Virus record (IMG/VR): IMGVR_UViG_3300021389_000068
Span: 1-35,695 of that record
Origin: a virus
DNA length: 35,695 nt
Direction: 5' to 3' (one strand)
Numbering within the stretch: position 1 is the first letter of the stretch; each line of letters starts with the position of its first letter. The notes below the pieces were generated by a model. That model had not been told where the DNA came from and ran no database searches. It was given only the letters and a program-made list of their open reading frames with translations. Positions 23,062-30,907 of this stretch are shown in pieces. A program made the translations under genes and the position numbers.

Positions 23062-23579
23062 GTACGTTAAAGACAAATACAATACAAGCGGCAACTGGAA
23101 GTACAGTAAATGTTGCGAGTGGACAGGTTTTTACTGCGCCTGGGCATGTGATACAAGTTGTAAGTGCATCAACTTCAGATCAAACTACGCACGATCAAAC
23201 TTCTATAAAAGATATCACTGGATTAACTTTAAATATAACGCCTAGATCAACATCTTCAGAAATATTAATAACTGTAAGCATTGGTTCGTGTGGTAGAGAT
23301 GGCAATGGAGATCTAATATTTTATATAGCAAGAGATGGAACTGCTATAAATGTCGGAACTGGAGGAACATATAATTCTAATTTTGTAATAAGAGCATCCT
23401 CTGAAATAAGTGGAGGAATGAGTTATACATTTAAAGATACTCCTAATACTACAAGTCAAGTAAATTATAAAGTACAAGTTCAACAGTCTGGAAGTGGCAA
23501 CTTAAAAGTTAATGGTAGACAGTCTGATTCTGCTTTTAAAACTACAAGTACTATTACAGCGATGGAGATCGCACAATGA
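23058..23579 (+). CDS. Fibre protein, SSKVLI/MEIAQ family
   Basis: The frame is open to an ATG at 23046, but the ATG at 23058 gives the usual tag (MSTLKTNTIQAATGSTVN), an ATGA junction and a well-spaced GGAG. The resulting 173 residues show VASGQVFTAPGHVIQVV, TLNITPRSTSSEILITV, KDTPNTTSQVNYKVQVQQ and the C-terminus TITAMEIAQ. GGAG at 23564-23567 in the MEI codons is eight bases before the ATG at 23576. A typical member of the seven-gene MEIA family, presumably a fibre head. Confidence 0.8.
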   Translation: MSTLKTNTIQAATGSTVNVASGQVFTAPGHVIQVVSASTSDQTTHDQTSIKDITGLTLNITPRSTSSEILITVSIGSCGRDGNGDLIFYIARDGTAINVGTGGTYNSNFVIRASSEISGGMSYTFKDTPNTTSQVNYKVQVQQSGSGNLKVNGRQSDSAFKTTSTITAMEIAQ

Positions 23580-24886
23580 CGACTAGAATAAAAACCGCAA
23601 GTATAGCTGATAGTTCAATACATTCAAGTAAAATTGCAGACAATGCTGTAACAGATTCTAAACTAAATCTTACAAGCACAGGTGGCTTAGATATACCGGT
23701 TGGTACTACCGCTCAAAGGCCGGGTAGTCCTGATACTGGTAACTTTAGATTTAATACCACATTCAATTCAATTGAATTTTGGAATGGTAGTTCATGGTTA
23801 AGTACGCATTTAATTCCAGTAATTAGTGCATTAAGTGGAAATATTACAAACGGAACAGGAACAACACTAACGCTCACGGTTTCAGATACTACGAGCACAA
23901 TTAATGTTATCTATAAAGTAGGTGGTTCAGAGGTAGGACGAAATACAGGAATCTCTGTGTCAAGTGGCTCTGCTTCATGTACTGTTCCATCGGGTGTTCA
24001 TGGCCAATCTATTGGAGCCACAGTTGTTGTCACTGTTGAAAATACCGCAAAGGGGAACGTTGAATCAACTACAAGTCAGAGTAAAGTTGTTCAAGGTGTT
24101 GCAACTGGTGGTACAGTATCAACATATTCAAGCGGTGGTACAAACTATAAAGTACATAAATTTACTTCTTCCGGAAATTTGGTAGTTCCTACGGGACTTA
24201 CTTTGTCAAATTGTAATATTGTTATCGTTGGCGGTGGCGGTGGTTCCGGCGCCTATGGTAACGGCGGAGGCGGCGGCGGAGGCGGCGGCGGTGGTTATGG
24301 AAATGCTACCGTGTCATCTTTAACTGCAGGTACATACTCAATTACAATAGGTGCTGGTGGTGCACAACACGCAACAGGTTCAAATACGTCTGTGCCAAGC
24401 GCATTTCAAGGGAATTTGAGTAGTACACATTTCAATAGTGGAACCTTTGGAGGCGGAGGAGCAGGAGCTTATGGCTCAAACGCAGCAGGAAATATTGGCG
24501 CATCTGGCGGTGGTGGTAATCCAGTTAGTGGTGGTGCAGGAAGTACATATTTTAGTGGAACACAAGGAAATATAGGTGGCTCTGTAGGTTCATTAAGTCA
24601 AGGTGACAACGGTGCCGCAGGAGGTGGAGGTGCTGGTTCAGCAGGAAGTAATGCTTCTTGGACAAACTCTGGTTCTGGTGGAGGTGCTGGAGTTGCCCTT
24701 ACAATAGTGGATGGTTCAACTAGTGTTACTTATTCGGCTGGTGGTCGCGGTGGTAATGGTACATATCATGGAAATACTGGCAGGGTTGGAGTTGCTAATA
24801 CTGGAGAAGGTGGTTTAGGACCTAAGGCAAGTATTGCAGGATATGCAGGCGGTAGTGGTATAGTAATAATAAGATATACAGTGTAG
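23576..24886 (+). CDS. Fibre protein with glycine-rich tip domain
   Basis: The protein has 436 residues. SSIHSSKIADNAVTDSKLN forms a short shaft and PVGTTAQRPGSPDTGNFRFN with FWNGSSWLS forms a common phage fibre module. An Ig-like middle follows (TLTVSDTTSTINVIYKVGG). From residue about 185 a glycine-rich domain begins: YKVHKFTSSGNLVVPTGLTL, IVIVGGGGGSGAYG, a run of 11 Gly (residues 230-240), AGTYSITIGAGGA, and further GGGG segments up to GGSGIVIIRYTV. This fits the Gly-rich domain of phage tail tips. Glycine-rich adhesins such as T-even gp38 determine host range, so this is a candidate receptor-binding protein. Confidence 0.82.
   Translation: MTTRIKTASIADSSIHSSKIADNAVTDSKLNLTSTGGLDIPVGTTAQRPGSPDTGNFRFNTTFNSIEFWNGSSWLSTHLIPVISALSGNITNGTGTTLTLTVSDTTSTINVIYKVGGSEVGRNTGISVSSGSASCTVPSGVHGQSIGATVVVTVENTAKGNVESTTSQSKVVQGVATGGTVSTYSSGGTNYKVHKFTSSGNLVVPTGLTLSNCNIVIVGGGGGSGAYGNGGGGGGGGGGGYGNATVSSLTAGTYSITIGAGGAQHATGSNTSVPSAFQGNLSSTHFNSGTFGGGGAGAYGSNAAGNIGASGGGGNPVSGGAGSTYFSGTQGNIGGSVGSLSQGDNGAAGGGGAGSAGSNASWTNSGSGGGAGVALTIVDGSTSVTYSAGGRGGNGTYHGNTGRVGVANTGEGGLGPKASIAGYAGGSGIVIIRYTV
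24263..24295 (+). repeat. GGN trinucleotide tract (11 Gly)
   Basis: Eleven consecutive Gly codons, seven of them GGC, form a very G+C-rich tract in an AT-rich region where GGT and GGA prevail. In-frame slippage here would change tip length without a frameshift. Confidence 0.85.
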
Positions 24887-24896
24887 GAGTTTTAAC

Positions 24897-25304
24897 ATGG
24901 GTCATTATGCAAAAGTTAAAGATGGTAAAGTTACGGAAGTAATAGTTGCTACATATGATTATATACAAACAAGAGAAGACAAAAATGATTGGATAAAAAC
25001 TTCATACAATACAAGAGGTGGTAGGCATTATGAATCAAATGTTGGTGATACACTTTCTGATAATCAAACAAAAGCATTGAGGTGGAATTTTGCAGGTATT
25101 GGTTATAATTATGATAAAGATGCTGATGCTTTTTATGCGCCAAAGCCTTTTGACAGCTGGATATTAGATAAAGGAAAATGGCAATGGAGAGCACCAAGTA
25201 CAATGCCAGAAGGACCGTGTTGGTGGGATGAAGATAATAAGAAGTGGCAAGAAGTTACACAAGAAGCGGACTTAAGTAATCCGCCTTCTGACGGGGATGA
25301 TTAA
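24897..25304 (+). CDS. Conserved marine T4-like phage protein (SYNTRGG family)
   Basis: The 135-residue protein begins MGHYAKVKDGKVTEVIVATY and contains the signature WIKTSYNTRGGRHYES, FAGIGYNYDKDADAFYAPKP, SWILDKGKWQWRAP and CWWDEDNKKWQEV. I recognise this pattern (W-x3-SYNTRGG-x-H, then GIGYxYDxxxDAFxxPKPF) from many cyanophages and other marine T4-like phages, where it is small and of unknown function, often near structural genes. Many Trp and Tyr residues suggest a ligand- or sugar-binding surface, which is speculation. GGAG ten bases before the ATG, and a TAATG junction with the next gene. Confidence 0.8.
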   Translation: MGHYAKVKDGKVTEVIVATYDYIQTREDKNDWIKTSYNTRGGRHYESNVGDTLSDNQTKALRWNFAGIGYNYDKDADAFYAPKPFDSWILDKGKWQWRAPSTMPEGPCWWDEDNKKWQEVTQEADLSNPPSDGDD

Positions 25305-26065
25305 TGGCGTATTTAGGTAGAGCACCACAATTTGGAGAATTTAGAAAAGTTGATGTTTCATCTTGGACATTCAACGCTTCAAATATTTCGTTTCCTTTAG
25401 GTAAACAAGTCGGTGATGCAAATCAATTAATAGTTTCTCTTAACGGTGTTATACAACAGCCAACAACAGACTTTTTACTCCAAGCTGGTGGTAATAATCT
25501 TGTGTTTACAACTGCACCGGATTCTGGAGATTCATGTTTTGCATTAGTGATGGGAAACTCTGGAGCTTCAATTACAACAGGAAGTATTACGGAAGATAAA
25601 CTTGCAGCAAACTTAAAGACATTTGATGAATTTACGAGAATATTTCAAGGTGAATCTGACAGTTGTACATTATCATTTACACCATCAGCAAAAGGTGCAC
25701 TACTCGTTTCAATCGATGGTGTGATACAAGCACAGAATAACTTTACACTTGTGAGTAATACAATATCATTTGACTCAGCACTTGACTCAAACTCAATATT
25801 AAGAGTTGTAGATCTTGGAATCAAGAGTGCGGTATTTGTACCAGTTGATGGATCAGTAACTTCAGGTAAACTTGCAGATCAATCTGTAAAAGTTTCAAAT
25901 CTTGATTCATCGATAGTAATAAATAATGTACCGATACGAGTTAATACACAAAACATTATAAGTAGTATTACAGTGGATTCAGGAAAGAACGCATCAGTGA
26001 TAGGACCAATAACAATAGACTCAGGAGTTAACATAACGGTTAACGGAAACTTTACGGTGATATAA
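25304..26065 (+). CDS. Fibre protein with two VNG modules and AGP-type C-terminus
   Basis: The protein has 253 residues. The tag MAYLGRAPQFGEFRKVDVSS leads to two consecutive beta modules: LIVSLNGVIQQPTTDFLL with TTAPDSGDSCFALVMG, then LLVSIDGVIQAQNNFTL with DSALDSNSILRVVDLG. An SGKLADQSVKVSNLDSS shaft segment and the C-terminal module ASVIGPITIDSGVNITVNGN, ending FTVI, complete it. The same order occurs in 19412 with one VNG module, so the second was gained by duplication or lost there. TAATG junctions on both sides. Confidence 0.78.
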   Translation: MAYLGRAPQFGEFRKVDVSSWTFNASNISFPLGKQVGDANQLIVSLNGVIQQPTTDFLLQAGGNNLVFTTAPDSGDSCFALVMGNSGASITTGSITEDKLAANLKTFDEFTRIFQGESDSCTLSFTPSAKGALLVSIDGVIQAQNNFTLVSNTISFDSALDSNSILRVVDLGIKSAVFVPVDGSVTSGKLADQSVKVSNLDSSIVINNVPIRVNTQNIISSITVDSGKNASVIGPITIDSGVNITVNGNFTVI

Positions 26066-26514
26066 TGGCAGGAATAGTAGGACTTACAGAATTACAACAC
26101 ACTAACGGAAATAGTATGTTAACTGTTGCTACAACAGGTGACGGTAATGTTAAGAGCGAAGGTGGAGCAGCAACAACAAGTTTACGACAAGGGTTGGCTA
26201 AACATTGGGTTAATATTAATGGCACAGGCACGATTGCTACTAGAGATAGTTTCAATTTAAGTAGTGCAGTAGATAATGGTACTGCCAATTACACATTCAA
26301 TTTAACTAACGCACATAGTAATATTAACTATACTTTGACTTGTTCTGGTTCTGAACCGGGAGCAAATAAAGCTCATGTTGCTGTACCTTTTGTTGTGAGT
26401 GACACAGAATACGCACCAACGACTAGTTCGTATCGTATAGGTATGTTAGAACCGGGAACAGCTTGGACTGATGCAAAGTACGTTTTGGGCGTTACACACG
26501 GAGACCTCGCATGA
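26065..26514 (+). CDS. Fibre protein, GDLA family
   Basis: The protein has 149 residues. The tag MAGIVGLTELQHTNGNSMLT and TTGDGNVKSEGGAATTSLRQ precede GLAKHWVNINGTGTIATRDS, FNLSSAVDNGTANYTFNLTN and the C-terminus GVTHGDLA. This is the canonical GDLA head with K-x-W-x-N-x-NGTGT and DSFNxSS. GGAG at 26500-26503 in the GDLA codons is seven bases before the next ATG (26511), junction ATGA. Widely seen in marine phage fibre genes; receptor-binding or shaft role inferred. Confidence 0.8.
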   Translation: MAGIVGLTELQHTNGNSMLTVATTGDGNVKSEGGAATTSLRQGLAKHWVNINGTGTIATRDSFNLSSAVDNGTANYTFNLTNAHSNINYTLTCSGSEPGANKAHVAVPFVVSDTEYAPTTSSYRIGMLEPGTAWTDAKYVLGVTHGDLA

Positions 26515-27041
26515 CCGGTCAAATAAATGTAAATAAGATTGCGGCAAGAACTGGAAACACTATTACGATTAACAGTGGTGATAAGATAAGTGGAGCTGCA
26601 GGATCTATAGTTGCACCGGGAAATTTATTACAAGTTAAACAGACAGTACTACCTCATGCTAGTCAATTTTCTTCGACTACTACAAGTATGATCACTACCG
26701 GACATTCGGTGACAATCACTCCAACAAGTGCTACTAGTAAAGTATTGCTTAATGCAACTTGTAATTTGTATAATGGAAGTGGACATAACATTAAAATAAC
26801 AATAACTAGAAATCATTCTGGAATCAGTGAAACAGACTTAGGTACTGGAACTGATCAGGGTTTTACTCAATTACACACACCATCTTCAGCAATAGGTAGT
26901 GGTGGAGCTATAGTATTTCTTGATAGTCCATCAACTACTAATGAAGTAACTTATACAGTAAAAATGAGAGTAAGCGGAGGAACAGGATATTATAATATAG
27001 GTGGTGATGCAGTTTTAGTTGCAATGGAGATTGCAGGATGA
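26511..27041 (+). CDS. Fibre protein, SSKVLI/MEIAG family
   Basis: The 176-residue protein begins MTGQINVNKIAARTGNTITI, then carries the shared linker GDKISGAAGSIVAPGNLLQV. The core is HSVTITPTSATSKVLLNATC, DSPSTTNEVTYTVKMRVSGG, ending VLVAMEIAG. The first residues resemble GDLA-family tags (15134 has VNEITARSGTTIT) but the head is of the MEIA family, another sign of tag and head reassortment. GGAG at 27026-27029 is eight bases before the ATG at 27038, junction ATGA. Confidence 0.8.
   Translation: MTGQINVNKIAARTGNTITINSGDKISGAAGSIVAPGNLLQVKQTVLPHASQFSSTTTSMITTGHSVTITPTSATSKVLLNATCNLYNGSGHNIKITITRNHSGISETDLGTGTDQGFTQLHTPSSAIGSGGAIVFLDSPSTTNEVTYTVKMRVSGGTGYYNIGGDAVLVAMEIAG
26574..26620 (+). 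repeat. Shared anchor DNA (ISGAAGSIVAPG), copy 3
   Basis: GTGGTGATAAGATAAGTGGA through the codons for SIVAPG matches 18945-18994 closely, especially GGATCTATAGTTGCACCGGG. The N-terminal tags before the block differ between the two genes. Confidence 0.7.
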
Positions 27042-27490
27042 GTACGATATTTGCTGACAAGTTTAAGAATACATCCGGCGGTAATAACGTTAAGGTTAAT
27101 CAGTTAAGTGGAATTGATACTGCAGGTTCTATACTTGTTACAGGTGAAGGCAATAGTACAACAACTAATCTGCAACAAGGATTAGTAAAATCATTTGTAA
27201 GAACAAGCACTCCGGGAACTGTAACAGACAGTTTTAATGTATCTTCAAATTCAGACGTAGGGTCAGGACGACATAAGAGTATCTACACAAACAATATGTC
27301 AGGAGCAGAAAATATTTCCGTAGCTACAGGTTGCGATGGTGCTGTAAACACAAATACTATTATTTGTGAAATAACAAGTAATGAAAGTGCTTCTCAAATA
27401 GAGGTTATAACCTTATTACTTAGTGGAACAAGCAGTCATTCTCTTAGTGACCATCATGTTGCTGTAACAATTCATGGAGACCTCGCATAA
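27038..27490 (+). CDS. Fibre protein, GDLA family
   Basis: The 150 residues begin MSTIFADKFKNTSGGNNVKV, followed by GIDTAGSILVTGEGNSTTTN, LQQGLVKSFVRTSTPGTVTD, SFNVSSNSDVGSG and the C-terminus VTIHGDLA. It has the standard NLQQGL entry, but the NGTGT loop is replaced by RTSTPGT. GGAG at 27476-27479 in the GDLA codons is ten bases before the ATG at 27490, junction TAATG. Presumed fibre subunit. Confidence 0.79.
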   Translation: MSTIFADKFKNTSGGNNVKVNQLSGIDTAGSILVTGEGNSTTTNLQQGLVKSFVRTSTPGTVTDSFNVSSNSDVGSGRHKSIYTNNMSGAENISVATGCDGAVNTNTIICEITSNESASQIEVITLLLSGTSSHSLSDHHVAVTIHGDLA

Positions 27491-28068
27491 TGCCGATACA
27501 AAGAGCAAAACCAAGATTAGTTGACTTAGATCAAACACCGTTAACCTCGGTAACGTCATCAAACTTACCGGCTGGGAGTTGTTTACAAGTAGTTCACCGA
27601 AACTATAATCCTTTAATATCATCGACGACACAAACTTTTACTGATATTACAAATTTTAATGTTACGATAACTCCTACTTCTGCATCGAATAAAGTTTTTT
27701 TAATGTTAGCCGTAAGTTGGAGTAACAATGGCCACTGCAGTCTTAGAATAACTCGTAAAATTGGAAGTGCATCTGCCGCTGTCCTTGCTAATAGTGTTGG
27801 AGATCAAGAGCTAGGTAGTAATAGAACCGCTGCTACCTTACATGGTTATCGCTATACTACAAATAATTTACATTATGATCAAAGGCATGACAGTATTAAT
27901 ATTTTAGATACGCCAAATACAACTGAAGCTGTTATATACCAACTTCAGGGAGCAAATCCTCACAATTCAGCTTATAGTTTTGTTATCAATCGTCAGGCAG
28001 GTGATGCTGATCAAAACTATTCTGCACGAGTAAGAAGTTCGTTTTCAGCAATGGAGATTAAAGGATAA
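27490..28068 (+). CDS. Fibre protein, MEIA family variant ending MEIKG
   Basis: The protein has 192 residues. The opening MPIQRAKPRLVDLDQTPLTS differs from the usual tag. The core is family-typical: GSCLQVVHRNYNPLISSTTQ, VTITPTSASNKVFLMLAVSW, LDTPNTTEAVIYQLQGANP, ending FSAMEIKG. It is the last gene of unit 3. The GGAG in its MEI codons has no coupled gene after it; instead a tandem late-promoter-like sequence (28067-28083) overlaps the stop codon. Its altered last residues fit with loss of the coupling constraint. Confidence 0.78.
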   Translation: MPIQRAKPRLVDLDQTPLTSVTSSNLPAGSCLQVVHRNYNPLISSTTQTFTDITNFNVTITPTSASNKVFLMLAVSWSNNGHCSLRITRKIGSASAAVLANSVGDQELGSNRTAATLHGYRYTTNNLHYDQRHDSINILDTPNTTEAVIYQLQGANPHNSAYSFVINRQAGDADQNYSARVRSSFSAMEIKG

Positions 28069-28083
28069 TAAATAGTATAAATA
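28067..28083 (+). promoter_or_regulatory. T4-type late promoter, unit 4, with tandem core
   Basis: TATAAATAG at 28076 is immediately preceded by AATAAATAG at 28067, a 9-base direct repeat overlapping the previous gene's TAA. The downstream copy matches the late consensus; the upstream one fits the relaxed NATAAATA form used in some marine T4-like phages. The ATG at 28107 has AGGAG upstream. Confidence 0.75.
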
Positions 28084-28106
28084 GTCATATTAAAAGGAGA
28101 ACTTAA

Positions 28107-28481
28107 ATGAAATATGATATCGCAGCCGCGCTCCAAGCACTTAAACCGGGTGCAGAGTGGGTACTTAGAGGTAGCGAATGGTCTGGATTAGAATGGTTAG
28201 ACAAGAGTCAAACTGCTCCATCTGAGGCTGAAGTTACTGCACAAATTAAAACTATGGATGATGCCGAAGCGGCAAGACTCTTAAGAGTTGAGAGAGACGC
28301 TAAGCTCGCAGCACTTGACTGGGAAGTCGTAAAAGCTTACTCAAATGGTGTGGCAGTAGATACTAAACTTAAGACTTATATGCAAGCATTAAGAGACTTA
28401 CCCGCTAGTGCAAGTCCTACAACAGACGCAGCTGGTGAGTTAGTAACTTCATCTGTAACTTGGCCAACAAGAGCTAGTTAA
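28107..28481 (+). CDS. Tail fibre assembly chaperone-like protein
   Basis: The 124-residue protein begins MKYDIAAALQALKPGAEWVL with a SEWSGLEW segment. A charged helix (EAARLLRVERDAKLAALDWE) leads to KTYMQALRDLPASAS and ends VTWPTRAS. The order R-x-x-x-D-x-x-L-x-x-x-D-W followed by Y-x-QALRDLP and a final WP matches the phage tail assembly chaperone family (Phage_tail_APC, DUF4376-like). These act during folding or attachment of fibres and are usually not in the virion. It opens unit 4. A relative, 30032, lies 2 kb downstream. Confidence 0.8.
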   Translation: MKYDIAAALQALKPGAEWVLRGSEWSGLEWLDKSQTAPSEAEVTAQIKTMDDAEAARLLRVERDAKLAALDWEVVKAYSNGVAVDTKLKTYMQALRDLPASASPTTDAAGELVTSSVTWPTRAS

Positions 28482-28687
28482 TGACGAGGGCAAGAGAGAC
28501 TGCTAAATCTGGATTTCTTACGGAAAAGACATTTCCGACAGGATCGAATATTGTCTTTCGCTTGAATGATAATAACCTGTCAACGAGTGTCACGATAGAT
28601 TCCGATAAGAATGCTATGGTTGCTGGTCCTCTTTCAATTGACAGTGGTCAGACGTTAACATTACAAGGTAACTTAAGTATAGTATAA
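28481..28687 (+). CDS. Short fibre protein with AGP-type C-terminal module
   Basis: The protein has 68 residues. MTRARETAKSGFLTEKTFPT carries the MTRARE opening seen in many marine phage fibre proteins, a short middle (NIVFRLNDNNLSTSVTIDSD), then AMVAGPLSIDSGQTLTLQGN ending LSIV. It is among the smallest members of the seven-gene set with this C-terminus. It is joined on both sides by TAATG overlaps. Likely a structural spacer or cap. Confidence 0.76.
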   Translation: MTRARETAKSGFLTEKTFPTGSNIVFRLNDNNLSTSVTIDSDKNAMVAGPLSIDSGQTLTLQGNLSIV

Positions 28688-29352
28688 TGGCAAGTATTTT
28701 AAAAGTAGATAAGATAAGAGGAACCGGACTCGACAGTGATACTATAACACTTGACGGTAGTGGTAACATTACGATTCCAAAGAACGTTACTTTCAGTGGC
28801 ACAACTACAGGTGCTGGTTCAGTAACCTTATTAAAGACAGTTACCCCGTCAACCGTTTCAAGTGTAGACTTTGTTCATGGCAGCGGTGGAGTTGTATTAG
28901 ACAGTACTTATAAAAGATATGAAATACAGATAGATACTTTAGTTCCTGCTTCAGCGGGGCCATACTTTGGTATTTTCTTAAGTCAAAATAGCGGAACCTC
29001 ATATGGAGGAAACGATGCGTACATGTGTGTAAACTGGAGGTATTATACTAATAGTAGTACAACAGGTACGCAGGTTCAACATAATCCAAATTTTTGTGGT
29101 TTTCATGACGCACAGGTAAGTTCTACTGCTAGTAACGGTGGAGTCAGTGGAAAGGTCGTGTTTTCCGGAGCAGGAACTGCACATAGACAAGTTTTTAAAT
29201 CAGATTTTTATACGTATGGACATAACAGCTATAATATTTTTTCAGAATGCGTTGGTAGTTTAAAAAACAGTAATGCCGTCAACGGAGTTAGAGTGTCATT
29301 TAACAGCGGCAATATAGCCAGCGGAACAGTTAAATTATTTGGATATAAGTAA
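28687..29352 (+). CDS. Fibre protein, YKRYEIQID head family, copy 1
   Basis: The protein has 221 residues. The tag MASILKVDKIRGTGLDSDTI with GSGNITIPKNVTFSGTT is followed by the head LLKTVTPSTVSSVDFVHGSG, VLDSTYKRYEIQIDTLVPAS, DAYMCVNWRYYTNSS and NIASGTVKLFGYK. The next gene carries the same plan (NNYRIVINTMRPSN, NVADGAVTLYGLK), so these are tandem paralogues. The head type (DxxYxxYxxxxxxxxP) is frequent in marine phage fibres. Junctions on both sides are TAATG. Receptor binding is inferred. Confidence 0.79.
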   Translation: MASILKVDKIRGTGLDSDTITLDGSGNITIPKNVTFSGTTTGAGSVTLLKTVTPSTVSSVDFVHGSGGVVLDSTYKRYEIQIDTLVPASAGPYFGIFLSQNSGTSYGGNDAYMCVNWRYYTNSSTTGTQVQHNPNFCGFHDAQVSSTASNGGVSGKVVFSGAGTAHRQVFKSDFYTYGHNSYNIFSECVGSLKNSNAVNGVRVSFNSGNIASGTVKLFGYK

Positions 29353-30020
29353 TGAGTAGATTAATAGTATCAAATATCGAAACTCAGAACATTAAGTTTG
29401 ATTCTGACACCACGGCTTTTACTATAGGATCTGGAGGAAACATATCCGCGGGTTCACACGGTCTAAATCAAGGTTATAAGTTTTTAGCACACACTAAAAT
29501 TGATATTGGAGGTTCTGCCGCGGCTAGCATAGGATTTGATGATAGTGTGGTAACGTCTGCTTTTAATAATTACAGAATAGTTATCAATACGATGAGGCCA
29601 TCAAATAACGGAGTACAAGCTATTTTAAGTTGTAGTTTAAATAATGGAAGTAGTACTATGGCCAACAACCAAGGACAAAAAACTTATTTTAGAATTTCTG
29701 ATGGCGCAACTGGTAGTGAAAGTGATAACGGTGCAAACACACACGAGCTTGCTACCAATGTAGGTAACGATCAATATGATGGAATTACTGGATACGTTGA
29801 CATATATAATACTGGAAATAATTCAATAAACCTGCAAAGAACGATGGTTATACAATCAAGATTAACTGGTCGTGAAGACAGCGCTTGGTATAAGTGGGAC
29901 GGAGCTAGTTACGTGGCACCTGGAACAAGAACTGCAATGATTAACAATTTTTATTTAAGGTTTGATGCTGGTAATGTAGCAGATGGTGCTGTAACATTAT
30001 ACGGATTAAAAGAAAGTTAA
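29352..30020 (+). CDS. Fibre protein, YKRYEIQID head family, copy 2
   Basis: The protein has 222 residues. The tag MSRLIVSNIETQNIKFDSDT continues with TAFTIGSGGNISAGSHG. The head includes FLAHTKIDIGGSAAASIGFD, FNNYRIVINTMRPSNNGVQ, SINLQRTMVIQSRLTGREDS and NVADGAVTLYGLKES. Its tag is close to that of 32133 (NIEVTNIKYDSDTT), although the two heads belong to different families, which again shows reassortment. A 12-base gap with AGGAG precedes the next gene. Confidence 0.79.
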   Translation: MSRLIVSNIETQNIKFDSDTTAFTIGSGGNISAGSHGLNQGYKFLAHTKIDIGGSAAASIGFDDSVVTSAFNNYRIVINTMRPSNNGVQAILSCSLNNGSSTMANNQGQKTYFRISDGATGSESDNGANTHELATNVGNDQYDGITGYVDIYNTGNNSINLQRTMVIQSRLTGREDSAWYKWDGASYVAPGTRTAMINNFYLRFDAGNVADGAVTLYGLKES

Positions 30021-30031
30021 AGGAGAAAAAA

Positions 30032-30322
30032 GTGCCAAGATTTAAGATGGTAAACGGAGAAAGAATTCAGTTTACGGCAGAAGAAGAAACAGCGAGAGAT
30101 GCTGAAGAGAAAACATGGGCTGATGCTGCACCTGCACGAAGAATGGTCAATTTAAGAGAACAACGTAATCGACTCTTAGCTGAGACTGATTGGATGGGAA
30201 ACTCTGATATTACTATGACAGACGCATGGAAGACATACAGACAGGCACTTAGAGATATAACAAAAACAACGCCAGCAGATGATGCGTTAAGTAATATTAC
30301 ATGGCCAACAAAACCGGAGTAA
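30032..30322 (+). CDS. Tail assembly chaperone-like protein (Phage_tail_APC type)
   Basis: The 96-residue protein uses a GTG start (30032) with AGGAG about 7 bases upstream. The N-terminus MPRFKMVNGERIQFTAEEET is followed by a helical charged part and REQRNRLLAETDWMGNSDIT, AWKTYRQALRDITKTTPAD and a final ITWPTKPE. This is the typical Phage_tail_APC layout (RNxLLAxTDW, YRQALRDI, WP). The family is thought to assist fibre assembly. It sits between two fibre genes inside unit 4 and resembles 28107 in the same motifs. Confidence 0.83.
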   Translation: MPRFKMVNGERIQFTAEEETARDAEEKTWADAAPARRMVNLREQRNRLLAETDWMGNSDITMTDAWKTYRQALRDITKTTPADDALSNITWPTKPE

Positions 30323-30325
30323 ACT

Positions 30326-30907
30326 GTGGTAAGTACACTTAAAGTAAATAAGATTCAGATACCTAATAGTGATAGTGACGTATTATCATTTAATTCGAGT
30401 ACAGGCAATATGACTATAGCTACAGGTAAGACTTTGTCAGGAGCTGCAGGATCTATTATAGCACCGGGTCAGGTAATACAAACGGTTGTTAGCCAGTTTA
30501 ACACTCCCACATCTATTGCTACAGCAAGTTTTACATCTACTGGTCATTCAGTAACTATTACTCCAAAATTTGCCACTAGTAAAATACTACTTACTTGCTT
30601 TGGTGGTCATGCTTGGAATGGAAATAATTCAAATAAAGTTAGATGCTTTACGATATATAGAGGTTCTACAGATTTAGGTCATGGTACTGGTGGTTTATGG
30701 ACGCATTACTGTAACGCTTATAATGCACAACCGCACGCAGGTTCTGTTTTAGATTCACCAAATACAACAAGCTCTACAACTTATACAACTTATTTTAGAG
30801 GTCAAGACACCTCAACACAATGGTATACTGTTGATATTGGTGGTGGCGGAGCCGGCTCTAGCAACGTTCCAACAGTAACTTTAACTGCAATGGAGATCGC
30901 ACAATAA
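30326..30907 (+). CDS. Fibre protein, SSKVLI/MEIAQ family
   Basis: The start is GTG (30326), with GGAG at 30316-30319. The 193 residues contain the tag MVSTLKVNKIQIPNSDSDVL, the shared linker LSGAAGSIIAPGQVIQ, the core HSVTITPKFATSKILLTCFG, LDSPNTTSSTTYTTYFRG and the C-terminus VTLTAMEIAQ. GGAG in the MEI codons (30892-30895) is 11 bases before the ATG of the 56-residue gene that follows, and the junction is TAATG. A typical MEIA-family fibre head. Confidence 0.8.
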   Translation: MVSTLKVNKIQIPNSDSDVLSFNSSTGNMTIATGKTLSGAAGSIIAPGQVIQTVVSQFNTPTSIATASFTSTGHSVTITPKFATSKILLTCFGGHAWNGNNSNKVRCFTIYRGSTDLGHGTGGLWTHYCNAYNAQPHAGSVLDSPNTTSSTTYTTYFRGQDTSTQWYTVDIGGGGAGSSNVPTVTLTAMEIAQ

